64,000 nt of DNA from Spirochaetota bacterium (lineage in GTDB: Bacteria; Spirochaetota; UBA4802; JAGODF01), in assembly GCA_029974015.1 (NCBI GenBank), contig JARKUF010000027.1:62001-126000 (forward strand), written 5' to 3'. This document shows positions 9,745-19,420 of the stretch, piece after piece. Within the stretch, counting starts at the first letter, position 1. Every line of letters starts with the position of its first letter. The notes under the pieces were generated by a model that worked only from the letters and a program-made list of their open reading frames with translations, was not told where the DNA came from and made no database searches. Made by a program: the position numbers and the translations under genes.

Positions 9745-12700
9745 ATGAAATTCGTCCACCTTCACAACCATTCCGATTACTCGATCCTCGACGGATCGAT
9801 TACCATAGACGGGCTTATCGAAAAAACCATAGCCCTGGAGATGCCCGGCGTGGCCCTGACGGACCACGGCAACATGTTCGGCGCCATCGAGTTCTACGAG
9901 AAGGCCCGGGCCAGGGGAATCATCCCCATCCTGGGACAGGAATTCTACGTGGCCCCCACCTCGCGTTTCGCCCGTGAATCGAAGGCCCACGGCAAGGACT
10001 CCTCGTACCACCTTCTCCTGCTTGCGAAAAACGCCGAGGGCTATAAGAACCTCATCAGGCTCTCATCCATCGGCTATACCGAGGGATTTTACTACAAGCC
10101 GAGAATCGACATGGAAGTCCTGGAAAAGCACGCCGGCGGCGTTATTGCCCTCTCGGCCTGCCTGGGGGGGGAGATACCGACCCTCATTTTGCAAAACAGT
10201 ATGAAAGAAGCGGCGGCCCTCGCGGGTAAATTCCAGGAACTCTTCGGCCGTGACCACTTCTATCTCGAGCTTCAGGACCACGGGATCCCCGAGCAGAAGA
10301 CCGTAAACCGGGAGCTCCTTGGCCTCTCCGAGGCGCTCAACATCCCCCTGGTCGCCACAAACGACTGCCATTACACCGAAAAAGAGGACCACCTGTCCCA
10401 CGATGTGCTTTTATGCATCCAGACCGGGAAGTTCCTCGACGAAGAATCCCGGATGCGCTTCCCCACCGACAAGTTCTATTTCCGTTCCACCCAGGAGATG
10501 GTGTCCCTTTTCGCCGAGCTTCCCGACGCGATCTACAACACCATGAACATTCTCGAAATGACGGACCTCAGGCTGAGCCTCGGGGAGGCAATCCTTCCAC
10601 ACTTTGAGGTCCCGGGAGGGTTCACCCTGGACTCCTACCTCAAACACCTGGTCATTGAGGGGGCGAAAAAACTTTTCGGTGAGGTCCGGGGCGAGGTCCT
10701 CACGCGCATAGACTACGAGCTTTCCGTCATCACCCGCATGCAGTTCTCAGGCTACTTCCTCATCGTCTGGGACTTCATCAACTACGCGAAACGGAACGGC
10801 ATTCCAGTGGGTCCGGGCCGCGGCTCCGCCGCCGGCTCCATGGTCTCGTACTGCCTTGGAATCACGAACCTGGACCCGATGAAGTACAACCTCCTCTTCG
10901 AGCGCTTCCTAAACCCGGACCGCAACGAGATGCCCGACATGGACATCGACTTCTGCGCCGAACGCCGGGAAGAGGTGATCAACTACGTGAAGAAGAAATA
11001 CGGCGAAGACCAAGTGAGCCAGATCATCACCTTCAACAGGCTGAAGGCGAAGGCGGTGATCAAGGACGTGGCCCGGGTCCTCCGTATTCCCTTCACCGAA
11101 GCAAACCTCATCAGCAAACACATCATGAGCGATTCCCTCTCCGAGGAGCTTAAAACTTCCGGGGAGCTGAAAAAAATTTACACCGGCACCGACAAGGGGA
11201 AAACCCTCATCGACATCTCCCTCTCCCTTGAGGGCCATGTGCGCTCGGCCGGGAAACACGCCGCCGGCGTGGTGATATCCCGGGGACCCATGATGGAGTA
11301 CGCGCCCCTGTACCGCGACTCCAGGGACGGGAGCATCTCCACGCAGTACGAAAAGAACACCCTGGAGAAAGCGGGCCTGGTGAAGATGGACTTCCTGGGC
11401 CTGAAGAACCTCACCATTATCGACAAATGCCTGAAACACATAGAACGCAACCACGGCATGAAGCTCGACCCGGGGGCCTTTCCGATGGATGACGAGGAAA
11501 CCTACCAGCTCCTCCAGCGCGGCGACACCAACGGCGTGTTCCAGCTTGAAAGCGCTGGAATGCAGAATGTCCTCCGAAAGTTAGGCCCCACCTGCTTCGA
11601 GGACATCATCGCCGTCAACGCCCTCTACCGCCCGGGGCCGCTTAACTCGGGCATGGTGGACGACTTCATCAAGCGGAAGCGGAACCCCAAATCGATTGAA
11701 TACCCCCATGCGGTCCTGGAGCCGATACTCCGTGACACTCTGGGCGTCATCGTCTACCAGGAACAGGTGATGCTCATCTCCCAGATGATGGGCGGATTTT
11801 CCCTCTCCGAGGCGGACATGCTCCGCAAGGCCATGGGGAAAAAGAAGATGGAAATCATCGACCAGATGGAGGAAAAATTCTTGGGCGGGGCGAAATCGAA
11901 AGGCATCCCAAAGAACATCGCCATGAACATCTACAACGCCATCAGGAAATTCGGGGAATACGGCTTCAACAAGTCCCACTCCGCCGCCTACGCCCTTATT
12001 TCGTACTACACGGCGTATCTAAAAACCCATTATACCGTTGAGTACATGTGCTCCCTCCTCTCGGCAGTGACGGACAACCAGGAAGACGTTATACGATATG
12101 TGAACGACTGCCGATATCTCGGGATCCAGATACTCCCCCCGGACGTCAACAAGAGCCTTTTCGATTTCACCAATGAGGGGGAAACCATACGCTTCGGCCT
12201 TTCCGCCATCAAGGGAATAGGAGAGAAGGCCATCGAGTCGGTCCTTTCGGCCAGGAAAAAATCGGGGGGCTTTGGAAGCCTTAGGGAATTCCTGGAACTC
12301 ATCGACCTTTTCGCGGTAAACAAAGGGGCCCTGGAGTCGCTCATCAAGGCCGGCGCCCTCGATTCCATCCATCCGAACAGGGCCCAGCTCCTTATGAACG
12401 TGGAGCTCCTCATCGAAAAGGCGAAAGGGCTCCAGCGGGACAGGGAATCCGGCCAGGGGAGCCTCTTCGGCGAAGGCGGCGGCTTTGGGGACCCAGGCGC
12501 CTCCATCGACATGCCTTTCTTCCGCGAATGGCACGACAACGAGAAACTCCTCCACGAGAAGGAAGTGCTGGGGCTCTACCTTTCGGGGCACCCCCTGGCG
12601 AAATACGAGTCTGAAATCCGTTCCTTCGCCTGCACCTCCATAAAGGACCTTAGCGAGCGCAACCAAGGGGAGTCGGTAACCATCGTGGGGGTCATCTACA

Positions 12701-13185
12701 ACCTGAAGGTGCGCACTTCGAAGATGGGAAAAAAATTCGCAGTGGGAATGGTAGAAGACATGGAAGGCACCATCGAGGCGGTTTTCGTGCCCAACACATA
12801 CAGTACATACGAAAGCCTCATCACCATGGACGAGCCCATAATGCTGAAGGGGAAGGCGGAGTTTGAGGACGAAACGGTGAAGAGTATCATCATCAATGAG
12901 GTGAGGTCCCTCCGGGACATACGCCGGGATTCCATTTCCGCCGTCCATATTAGGCTCGATCTCCTGGGAATGGACGAAGGCTCTCTCAGTGCGATCAAGT
13001 CGATAATTGAAAAGAACAGCGGAGACTGCCCCGTCCTTTTCCACGTAAAAGCCCCGGCAAGCGCCGAAAAGACCGTCCGGGCCCACAGCACGTACAATGT
13101 AACTCCCACAGATGCCCTGATCCGCGAGCTCTCTCGGATTGTGGGCCCCGATGCCATCCGCTACAGCCTGAAGGGATGCCGGTGA
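9745..13185 (+). CDS. dnaE: DNA polymerase III subunit alpha
   Basis: N-terminal PHP domain (KFVHLHNHSDYSILDG, VALTDHGNMFGAIEFY), VGPGRGSAAGSMVSYCLGIT, MPDMDIDF, C-terminal OB domain; 1146 aa. Confidence 0.97.
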   Translation: MKFVHLHNHSDYSILDGSITIDGLIEKTIALEMPGVALTDHGNMFGAIEFYEKARARGIIPILGQEFYVAPTSRFARESKAHGKDSSYHLLLLAKNAEGYKNLIRLSSIGYTEGFYYKPRIDMEVLEKHAGGVIALSACLGGEIPTLILQNSMKEAAALAGKFQELFGRDHFYLELQDHGIPEQKTVNRELLGLSEALNIPLVATNDCHYTEKEDHLSHDVLLCIQTGKFLDEESRMRFPTDKFYFRSTQEMVSLFAELPDAIYNTMNILEMTDLRLSLGEAILPHFEVPGGFTLDSYLKHLVIEGAKKLFGEVRGEVLTRIDYELSVITRMQFSGYFLIVWDFINYAKRNGIPVGPGRGSAAGSMVSYCLGITNLDPMKYNLLFERFLNPDRNEMPDMDIDFCAERREEVINYVKKKYGEDQVSQIITFNRLKAKAVIKDVARVLRIPFTEANLISKHIMSDSLSEELKTSGELKKIYTGTDKGKTLIDISLSLEGHVRSAGKHAAGVVISRGPMMEYAPLYRDSRDGSISTQYEKNTLEKAGLVKMDFLGLKNLTIIDKCLKHIERNHGMKLDPGAFPMDDEETYQLLQRGDTNGVFQLESAGMQNVLRKLGPTCFEDIIAVNALYRPGPLNSGMVDDFIKRKRNPKSIEYPHAVLEPILRDTLGVIVYQEQVMLISQMMGGFSLSEADMLRKAMGKKKMEIIDQMEEKFLGGAKSKGIPKNIAMNIYNAIRKFGEYGFNKSHSAAYALISYYTAYLKTHYTVEYMCSLLSAVTDNQEDVIRYVNDCRYLGIQILPPDVNKSLFDFTNEGETIRFGLSAIKGIGEKAIESVLSARKKSGGFGSLREFLELIDLFAVNKGALESLIKAGALDSIHPNRAQLLMNVELLIEKAKGLQRDRESGQGSLFGEGGGFGDPGASIDMPFFREWHDNEKLLHEKEVLGLYLSGHPLAKYESEIRSFACTSIKDLSERNQGESVTIVGVIYNLKVRTSKMGKKFAVGMVEDMEGTIEAVFVPNTYSTYESLITMDEPIMLKGKAEFEDETVKSIIINEVRSLRDIRRDSISAVHIRLDLLGMDEGSLSAIKSIIEKNSGDCPVLFHVKAPASAEKTVRAHSTYNVTPTDALIRELSRIVGPDAIRYSLKGCR

Positions 13186-14045
13186 AACCGGGCCCCAGGG
13201 AAATTCTCGAGTCGCCGGACTGCGTTCTTTGCGGCGTGTCACGGAAACGGCCCCTCTTCTCAAAACCCTCGGGGCGCGGTGAGCACTTCACCCTGGTGAA
13301 GTGCGCCGGATGCGGCCTCAAGTACCTTTCCCCGCGCCCAACGGAAGAGGCATTGCGAAGCTACTACCAGTCATCCTACTTCACGAAGCGCACGGACCGC
13401 GGGTACGACAACTACTTCTCTTCGGAAATCCGCGCCGAGGTGACCCGGGTCCTGGAGCTAAACCTTCAAGACCTGGGTTTTTTTAAATACGAGGCCTCCC
13501 TTGCGGCTTCCCGGCGATACCTCGACATCGGCTGTGCCACGGGATATTCGGTCTTGTACATGAAGGAACGGGGATGGGAATCCATTGGGATCGACATAGC
13601 AGGGCCCTGCATCCGATACGGCCGTGACAACCTGGGCCTGGACCTCATCGACGGCGATTATCTCACCCAAAATTTCGACGCCCCTTTCCAGCTTATATCC
13701 CTCTGGGCCACTCTGGAACACCTCCACCGCCCGGACCAGGTGGTGCGTAAAATCCACCGGGACCTGGCGCCGGGGGGGCGGGTGTATCTCTCCACATGCC
13801 GTGCCGGAGGCTGGATGCGCCTCTTTGGGAAGAATTGGCGGTACTACAATTTCCCGGAACATCTCTACTACTTCAACTGGCGCCAACTCGCACGCCTCAT
13901 GGAAGAATGCGGCTTCACTGTGGAGCGCCGCGCCTTCTACGGCAGCGGAGTCGGCAAGCCGGGGGGCCCCTTGCGAAAGCTCGCAGACCGGTCCGCGAAG
14001 GCGCTCAACCTGGGCGACATGGTGATACTTTCGGGGATAAAATAA
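13176..14045 (+). CDS. Class I SAM-dependent methyltransferase
   Basis: YLDIGCATGYSVLYMKERGWESIGID; LISLWATLEHLHRPDQVV; N-terminal CVLCGVSRKRPLF...CAGCGLKYLSPRP Cys pairs. Confidence 0.82.
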   Translation: MPVKPGPREILESPDCVLCGVSRKRPLFSKPSGRGEHFTLVKCAGCGLKYLSPRPTEEALRSYYQSSYFTKRTDRGYDNYFSSEIRAEVTRVLELNLQDLGFFKYEASLAASRRYLDIGCATGYSVLYMKERGWESIGIDIAGPCIRYGRDNLGLDLIDGDYLTQNFDAPFQLISLWATLEHLHRPDQVVRKIHRDLAPGGRVYLSTCRAGGWMRLFGKNWRYYNFPEHLYYFNWRQLARLMEECGFTVERRAFYGSGVGKPGGPLRKLADRSAKALNLGDMVILSGIK

Positions 14046-14285
14046 TCGGCGTGACGATTATCCCAGCCCCGCATCATCTCAGAATATGTTGACTTTTAAT
14101 ATGCCCGATGGATTGTCTGTTCTTGAGAAAGGTTTGTTACACCGTGAAATTCCTTCCGCTTTCATTATCTGTCCGACTGAGGCTTCCTTAACATTTTCCG
14201 CTTTCAAGATAATTTGTTCTTGCGTTTCCGGTTGATTGCCAGAATTCTTTTCTTCGCTTTAAATATTACGCTGGAAACACCAGTA

Positions 14286-14373
14286 GAGGACCTCCAAAAA
14301 ATTTAATTTTGAGGTTCCCATGAATTGCAACTGCTGTCATGTCCAGGACTCAGGTTTTTGCGACTGCCCTTGA
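14286..14373 (+). repeat. Composite hairpin repeat, copy R1 (hairpin absent)
   Basis: GAGGACCTCCAAAAAATTTAATTTTGAGGTTCCCATGAATTGCAACTGCTGTCATGTCCAGGACTCAGGTTTTTGCGACTGCCCTTGA aligns with the outer modules of other copies but lacks the GC hairpin. Confidence 0.72.
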
Positions 14374-14376
14374 TAT

Positions 14377-15843
14377 ATGCTGAAAAAAGTAAAGTTAAAC
14401 TCATTCGTAAAAAACATCCTGAAAATTTTTACAGGATCCTTGATCGTCAAGCTAATCGGCTTCGCGTCCCTGGCCGTCCTTGCGCGTCTTTACTCTCCGG
14501 AAGATTTCGGCTTTTTGGAACTTGCGCTTTCTATTGCGGGTATCGCCCTCGCCTTCTCCTCATTAAGATATGAACAGGCTATAGTGATACCTGAAAACGA
14601 CGAGGATGCCGTCAATATTTGCGCATTCACTATTTTTCTGCTTTTTGCCGTATGCGGAGTAATGTCCGCCGGAATATATTTTTGTTTTAATTACCTCGAC
14701 ATGCCTACCTTCAAAAGCATGGGCGCCATAGCTTATGCCATACCCGCATTGCTGTTATTCAGGGGAATCAAGGACCATACAAGCTACTGGTTCTTTCGAA
14801 AAAAGAGGTTTGCCCGTTCATCACTTTCCGATGTGGCGGCCCGCCTGGTTGAAGTAACATTAAAAATCGCGCTCCCCGGCCTTCTCGCATGGGGCCTGAT
14901 GATCGGTAACATCGGAGGTTTTTTAGCGGGCGGACTGGTATTGTATTTTTTCGTATTTCGAATGGATGTACAATTTTTTCATCAAATTAAATTTGCCAGG
15001 ATCAAGGAGAATTTAAAAAAGTACAAAAATTTCCCCTTATATCAATTCCCTTCACAGCTTTTCAAAATTCTCACTGAAAAAATTCCAGCTCTTTTGTTAG
15101 CTCCGTTTTTCGGATTTACTGTCGTCGGTTTTTATTCCCTTGGTTTTAAGCTCATCAATGAACCATTAAGCATATTAGGGCAATCTATCGGAAATGTATA
15201 TTATCAGGAAGTGTCTTCCAGGCATGCGAAAAACACAGCAATACAGAAGCTGGTGGAAGAGGTTTTTGAGAAGCTCCTCGTGGTATCGCTCGTCCCAATT
15301 TTGTTTCTTTCTTTCAAGGGGAAAAGCCTGTTTGCCCTTTTTCTTGGAGAAAAGTGGAGAATGGCCGGGTACTATACAGAGCTTCTGGCGCCGATGCTGC
15401 TTTTCCGGTTCATTGCCATCCCGCTCAGTTTTACATTATACGTGTTAAACGAACAGAAAACAGACATGATATTCAATTTTTCCCTATTACTGTCCAGCCT
15501 GGCATCGTTTTTGCTCGGCGCTTATTTCAACAGTGTAACTATCGCCCTCCTGTCATTTTCCCTGGCGAATTCAATAATTTACATGATAATGATCGCCACA
15601 ATTTTATTCATAAGCGGAATATCCCCAGTCGGAGTGTTTTTAAGAACCAAAGTTTTCATCGCCGCCGCGATTCCGATTATCACCGGCTTCGTATTGTTGA
15701 GGATAATTCCTGTTAACGATATTATTTCTCTGGCAATTGGAACAATTTTGTGCGGCCTGTACTACCTATTTGTTTTAATATATTTTATCAAGACCGGCAG
15801 GGTATCGTCAATGATAAGCATTCAGAGGGACCCCATAAATTAA
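14377..15843 (+). CDS. Polysaccharide flippase / MATE-like oligosaccharide translocase (Wzx-like)
   Basis: Multi-TM protein; SLIVKLIGFASLAVLARLYSPEDFGFLELALSIAGIALAFSSLRYEQAIVIP is typical of Polysacc_synt proteins. AT-rich relative to neighbours. Confidence 0.83.
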   Translation: MLKKVKLNSFVKNILKIFTGSLIVKLIGFASLAVLARLYSPEDFGFLELALSIAGIALAFSSLRYEQAIVIPENDEDAVNICAFTIFLLFAVCGVMSAGIYFCFNYLDMPTFKSMGAIAYAIPALLLFRGIKDHTSYWFFRKKRFARSSLSDVAARLVEVTLKIALPGLLAWGLMIGNIGGFLAGGLVLYFFVFRMDVQFFHQIKFARIKENLKKYKNFPLYQFPSQLFKILTEKIPALLLAPFFGFTVVGFYSLGFKLINEPLSILGQSIGNVYYQEVSSRHAKNTAIQKLVEEVFEKLLVVSLVPILFLSFKGKSLFALFLGEKWRMAGYYTELLAPMLLFRFIAIPLSFTLYVLNEQKTDMIFNFSLLLSSLASFLLGAYFNSVTIALLSFSLANSIIYMIMIATILFISGISPVGVFLRTKVFIAAAIPIITGFVLLRIIPVNDIISLAIGTILCGLYYLFVLIYFIKTGRVSSMISIQRDPIN

Positions 15844-15918
15844 GTGACTCATGTCCCTTTCTCGAAAATCAACAATGAGACGTTTAAAAATTTCCTTCAT
15901 AAAGGATAAAAACATCAA

Positions 15919-16093
15919 GGGGACCTCTAAAAATTTAATTTTTGAGGTCAACATAAATTGTAACTACTGACATACTCAAGAATTATGTTTTCCCGCCCGC
16001 CTTCGGCGGGCGGGAAAACATAATTATTAGAGATTGCCTCAAGTGGAAAATATCAAAAAAATGATTTTTTCGCCCCCCCTTCGGCTGGCGGTG
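15919..16093 (+). repeat. Composite hairpin repeat, copy R2
   Basis: GGGGACCTCTAAAAATTTAATTTTTGAGGTCAACATAAATTGTAACTACTGACATACTCAAG then perfect 21-bp stem AATTATGTTTTCCCGCCCGCC-TTC-GGCGGGCGGGAAAACATAATT (15981-16025), then a degenerate second hairpin. Confidence 0.82.
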
Positions 16094-16127
16094 AACCTGA
16101 GGTCTGAATTCGCCAGCCATGCACTCC

Positions 16128-16685
16128 CTACCCCGGAAGATACAATCCCATGAGGCGCTTTCCCACCTGGGCCAGGACCGCCTGAAAGGCGAGGCATGCC
16201 AGTGAAAGCGTAAAAAGCAGCCACCGCACCGGTTCCACCGTATAGTAGATAAAGGCCGTGTAAGAAAGCCCAAAAGCCGTCCCCAGCGATACGGCGCCGA
16301 GGATTATTTTTGCCCGTAAAAACGTCGTGTTCAATTTTCTAAACCGCGTGTGCCCGTCGATAAGGCCGGACAGATAGGCGCCGAGGATGGCGGGAAACAC
16401 GAGGACCGACAGGACCCTGACGGCCTGGTTCACCTCAATGCCCCTGGCGAGAGGAGAAAAATGATCAGCCAAAATCAGGACGGGGACAAGGGCGGAAAAG
16501 GCCTGGGGAAAATGGAGGGCTATGGGGTGGAGGTCCAGGTTGAGGACGGCCCTCCTGCGCGGCGACACCGGGTCGTTCCACGACACGAAGGCTTTTCGCG
16601 GCACGCCGCAGGCCGGACAGGTTTCGCTCTTCGAGTCCTCGCGCATAATGTAACCGCAGGCCTTGCATTGAATCATTTTTTTCAT
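16128..16685 (-). CDS. Rubredoxin-like zinc/iron ribbon fused to a multi-TM (DUF2231-like) domain; start 16685 or 16754
   Basis: MIQCKACGYIMREDSKSETCPACGVPRKAF rubredoxin-like CxxC...CxxC followed by four or more hydrophobic helices (DLHPIALHFPQAFSALVPVLILAD...). Confidence 0.65.
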   Translation of the reverse strand: MKKMIQCKACGYIMREDSKSETCPACGVPRKAFVSWNDPVSPRRRAVLNLDLHPIALHFPQAFSALVPVLILADHFSPLARGIEVNQAVRVLSVLVFPAILGAYLSGLIDGHTRFRKLNTTFLRAKIILGAVSLGTAFGLSYTAFIYYTVEPVRWLLFTLSLACLAFQAVLAQVGKRLMGLYLPG

Positions 16686-16878
16686 GGGATCCACCGGATA
16701 AAGGTTTTTACAGCGCGCCTCGCAGACTTTTACATGGCGCAACCGCAAGGACATTCATGCCCGGATTTCCCTCAGGGTCAAGTTATATTCCCCCGCTTGT
16801 ATCCTTCTATCAATAATGCTTGCAATCCACCCGCATCGGTGCATCATGTGATAGACCTTTTAGAACAGGAGCGCCGCA

Positions 16879-17748
16879 ATGAGGATCGTTAACAACATCG
16901 CCGAAGCTAAAGAGGAAATCGGGTTTGCCCGCGCCGCCGGAAAAAGGATCGGTTTCGTACCCACCATGGGATATCTGCACGACGGACACCTGAGCCTCGT
17001 GGAAACATCGAGGCGCCACAGCGATTACCAGGCGCTGAGCATCTTCGTAAATAAAATCCAATTCAACGATACAAAGGACTACGAGGGCTACCCGAGGGAG
17101 TTCGAGCGTGATTTCGATCTTGCCCTCAGGGCAGGTGTGGACCTGGTGTTTATTCCATCTGACGATGAGATTTACCGCAACCAGCTCACCTTCGTTGACG
17201 TGGAGCATCTTACAGAGCATCTCTGCGGCGCAACCCGGCCAGGCCACTTCCGCGGCGTCTGCACCGTAGTAACGAAGCTATTCAACATCATCCGGCCCGA
17301 TGTTTCGGTATTCGGACAGAAGGACATACAGCAGGCCCTTATAATCATAAAGATGGCGATGGACTTAAACTTCCCGATAAAGATCATCATCTCCCGCATC
17401 ATCCGCGAGGAAGGAGGGCTCGCCATGAGCTCCCGTAACAAACACCTGACACCTGATATGAAAACCCGGGCCCGGTCGATTTACCGGGGCCTTGCCGCTG
17501 CGGAGAGGGCAATCGCCGAAGGGGAAAGACAGGCCGCCGCCATCACCGCTGCGGTGAAAAAGGAGCTCGATGCCGGAAAACCGGATAAGATAGACTACAT
17601 TTCCCTGGTGTCATATTATACTCTTCAGCCCGTGAAACAAATCGAGGGGACGTCCGTACTCGCCGTGGCCGCCTTCTTCGGCTCCACGCGCCTCATCGAC
17701 AACATGATAATAGAGAAAAAGGAGGGCGTGTTTTCATGCGTATACTGA
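16879..17748 (+). CDS. panC: Pantothenate synthetase (pantoate--beta-alanine ligase)
   Basis: GKRIGFVPTMGYLHDGHLSLVETSR, VTKLFNIIRPDVSVFGQKDIQQALIIIKM, MSSRNKHL. Confidence 0.95.
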   Translation: MRIVNNIAEAKEEIGFARAAGKRIGFVPTMGYLHDGHLSLVETSRRHSDYQALSIFVNKIQFNDTKDYEGYPREFERDFDLALRAGVDLVFIPSDDEIYRNQLTFVDVEHLTEHLCGATRPGHFRGVCTVVTKLFNIIRPDVSVFGQKDIQQALIIIKMAMDLNFPIKIIISRIIREEGGLAMSSRNKHLTPDMKTRARSIYRGLAAAERAIAEGERQAAAITAAVKKELDAGKPDKIDYISLVSYYTLQPVKQIEGTSVLAVAAFFGSTRLIDNMIIEKKEGVFSCVY

Positions 17749-18197
17749 CGATTTTCGGACTAATGGCGATAGCGCTCATGGCATCGTGCGCACCGAGAGG
17801 AGCGCTTTCACCCGAGGAAGCCTACTATATGTTCAGGAAGGCCGTCCGGGACGGCGACGCCGCCGCCGTGGAATCAGTTCTCTCGAAGGACGCCCTGGCC
17901 AGGGTTTCCTCCCTGGCAAAGGCCCTCGCCGCCATGGATGGGAGCCGGCGCACCGCCGTAGCAAAGGAGCTCCGGATGAGCGAAAGCGCATTCGCCTCCC
18001 TCACCGTCCGGGACTTCATCGCCCTTCAACTGAAGCTTGACGCCGCCGATGAGGGCGGAATTGCCTCCTCTGTGTCCTCAGGGATAGGCGGTGTCACCGT
18101 CAACGGAGGGAAGGCCCGCCTTGTCACGGCCCACGGCGCGGAGCTCCTCTTCGTAAAGGAAGACCTTTACTGGAAGCTGGACTCGGGCCCCCTGTAA
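17736..18197 (+). CDS. Putative lipoprotein
   Basis: MRILTIFGLMAIALMASCAPRG lipobox-like; overlaps the panC 3' end by 13 nt. Confidence 0.6.
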   Translation: MRILTIFGLMAIALMASCAPRGALSPEEAYYMFRKAVRDGDAAAVESVLSKDALARVSSLAKALAAMDGSRRTAVAKELRMSESAFASLTVRDFIALQLKLDAADEGGIASSVSSGIGGVTVNGGKARLVTAHGAELLFVKEDLYWKLDSGPL

Positions 18198-18313
18198 TAA
18201 AAAGCAGGATGCGCTTCCCGGCGGGAGAACCACCTTGATTTCTCAAGCCGGAGTTCATCCATGTTCAAATACCCGCTTCCTCTGATGGCGTCAATATGAG
18301 GTCATAAAAGCAT

Positions 18314-19156
18314 TCAATGCTTTACCCCAAGGAGGAGCTTCTCCGCTTTCTTATATTCCCCCTTGAAAATATAGAGCATACTCAACTGGGTGTATTCACG
18401 GATGGAGGCCCCATCTCCCATAAGCTTCCGCTCCATCTCCAGGATTCTGCCGTCGATATCGCCCAACTCTTTGAGCTTGTTCTCGTATGTAAGGCCCCTG
18501 AGGTATTTTTTGAATTTTTCATATCCCGCGTTCTCTTCCAGGGCCGTGGTGAGATACTTCACCGCCTCGTTGTACCTCCCCAGATGGTAACAGCAAAAGC
18601 CATAATATTTGTTGAAAAAAGCCCTGTCGGCGGCGACGTCGCGGATAGTTTCAAGGCACTCGATGGCCCGGGCGTACTCTTTCCATTCATAGTAAATATA
18701 AGACAGCAGATAACCCGCTTTTTCGTGCTTTTTCTCAAGCCCGACCACCTTTCGAAAGTGGACCTCGGCGTTTTTAAGGTCTTTGAGGTTGAAATACGCC
18801 ATTGCCGTGTAGAAATTTCCTTCGAGGAACTCCCGGTCCTGGGCCAGAGAGTCGAGGAAATAACGGAGGGAACTACCGTATTCCCGACGGTTGTAGTATT
18901 CCACGCCCAGATTGAGGAGGACCCTGTTGTTTTTGTTGATTTTCAGTGCCTTCATGTAGGTCGATATGGCGAGCTCGCTTTTACCGAGGCGCGAATATAT
19001 CTCGCCGATATTGTTGTAAGCCTGAATGAACGATGGATACATGGTAATGGCGCGCTCGTACTCGTTCAGGGCCTGGGTGTAATCGCCCCTGGTGGAGAGC
19101 ATGAGGGCATTGTTGTAGATTGAAACTACTTCACTGGGAACAGCCTGGGACATCAT
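18314..19156 (-). CDS. Tetratricopeptide repeat protein
   Basis: Repeated TPR units, e.g. DYTQALNEYERAITMYPSFIQAYNNIGEIYSRLGKSELAISTYMKALKINKNN. Confidence 0.88.
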   Translation of the reverse strand: MMSQAVPSEVVSIYNNALMLSTRGDYTQALNEYERAITMYPSFIQAYNNIGEIYSRLGKSELAISTYMKALKINKNNRVLLNLGVEYYNRREYGSSLRYFLDSLAQDREFLEGNFYTAMAYFNLKDLKNAEVHFRKVVGLEKKHEKAGYLLSYIYYEWKEYARAIECLETIRDVAADRAFFNKYYGFCCYHLGRYNEAVKYLTTALEENAGYEKFKKYLRGLTYENKLKELGDIDGRILEMERKLMGDGASIREYTQLSMLYIFKGEYKKAEKLLLGVKH

Positions 19157-19420
19157 GGCAAACCTCGTTTTATTGATACCCGCAATCGGGCCGGCATTGG
19201 ACCACCGATGGCGCCCTTACCAGGATTATCGGTTTTTCATCCAGAATCATTTAGTACACATGTCAAGCGCATCCACAACCATGGTATCCGGATTCCGCGC
19301 GGTTTGCCCGTAAATAATCATTGACGTTGCCGTCCAATTTCGCTACCGGTAGAAGCTGCCGGAGCGGAAAAAACGCGGCGTTCCCCGCGTCGGCCCCCCA
19401 TCGGGAAGTGAGGTACTGCC

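Noticed and set aside
12019-13263. 414-aa minus-strand ORF opposite the dnaE 3' end
   Set aside because: Antisense to an unambiguous DnaE reading frame; composition is what high-GC third-position bias produces; no recognisable domain.
19157-19420. tRNA or small RNA gene in intergenic gaps (also 20087-20203, 26341-26463, 39706-39872)
   Set aside because: No cloverleaf with T-arm GTTCRA-type consensus spotted by eye; needs tRNAscan-SE to be certain.
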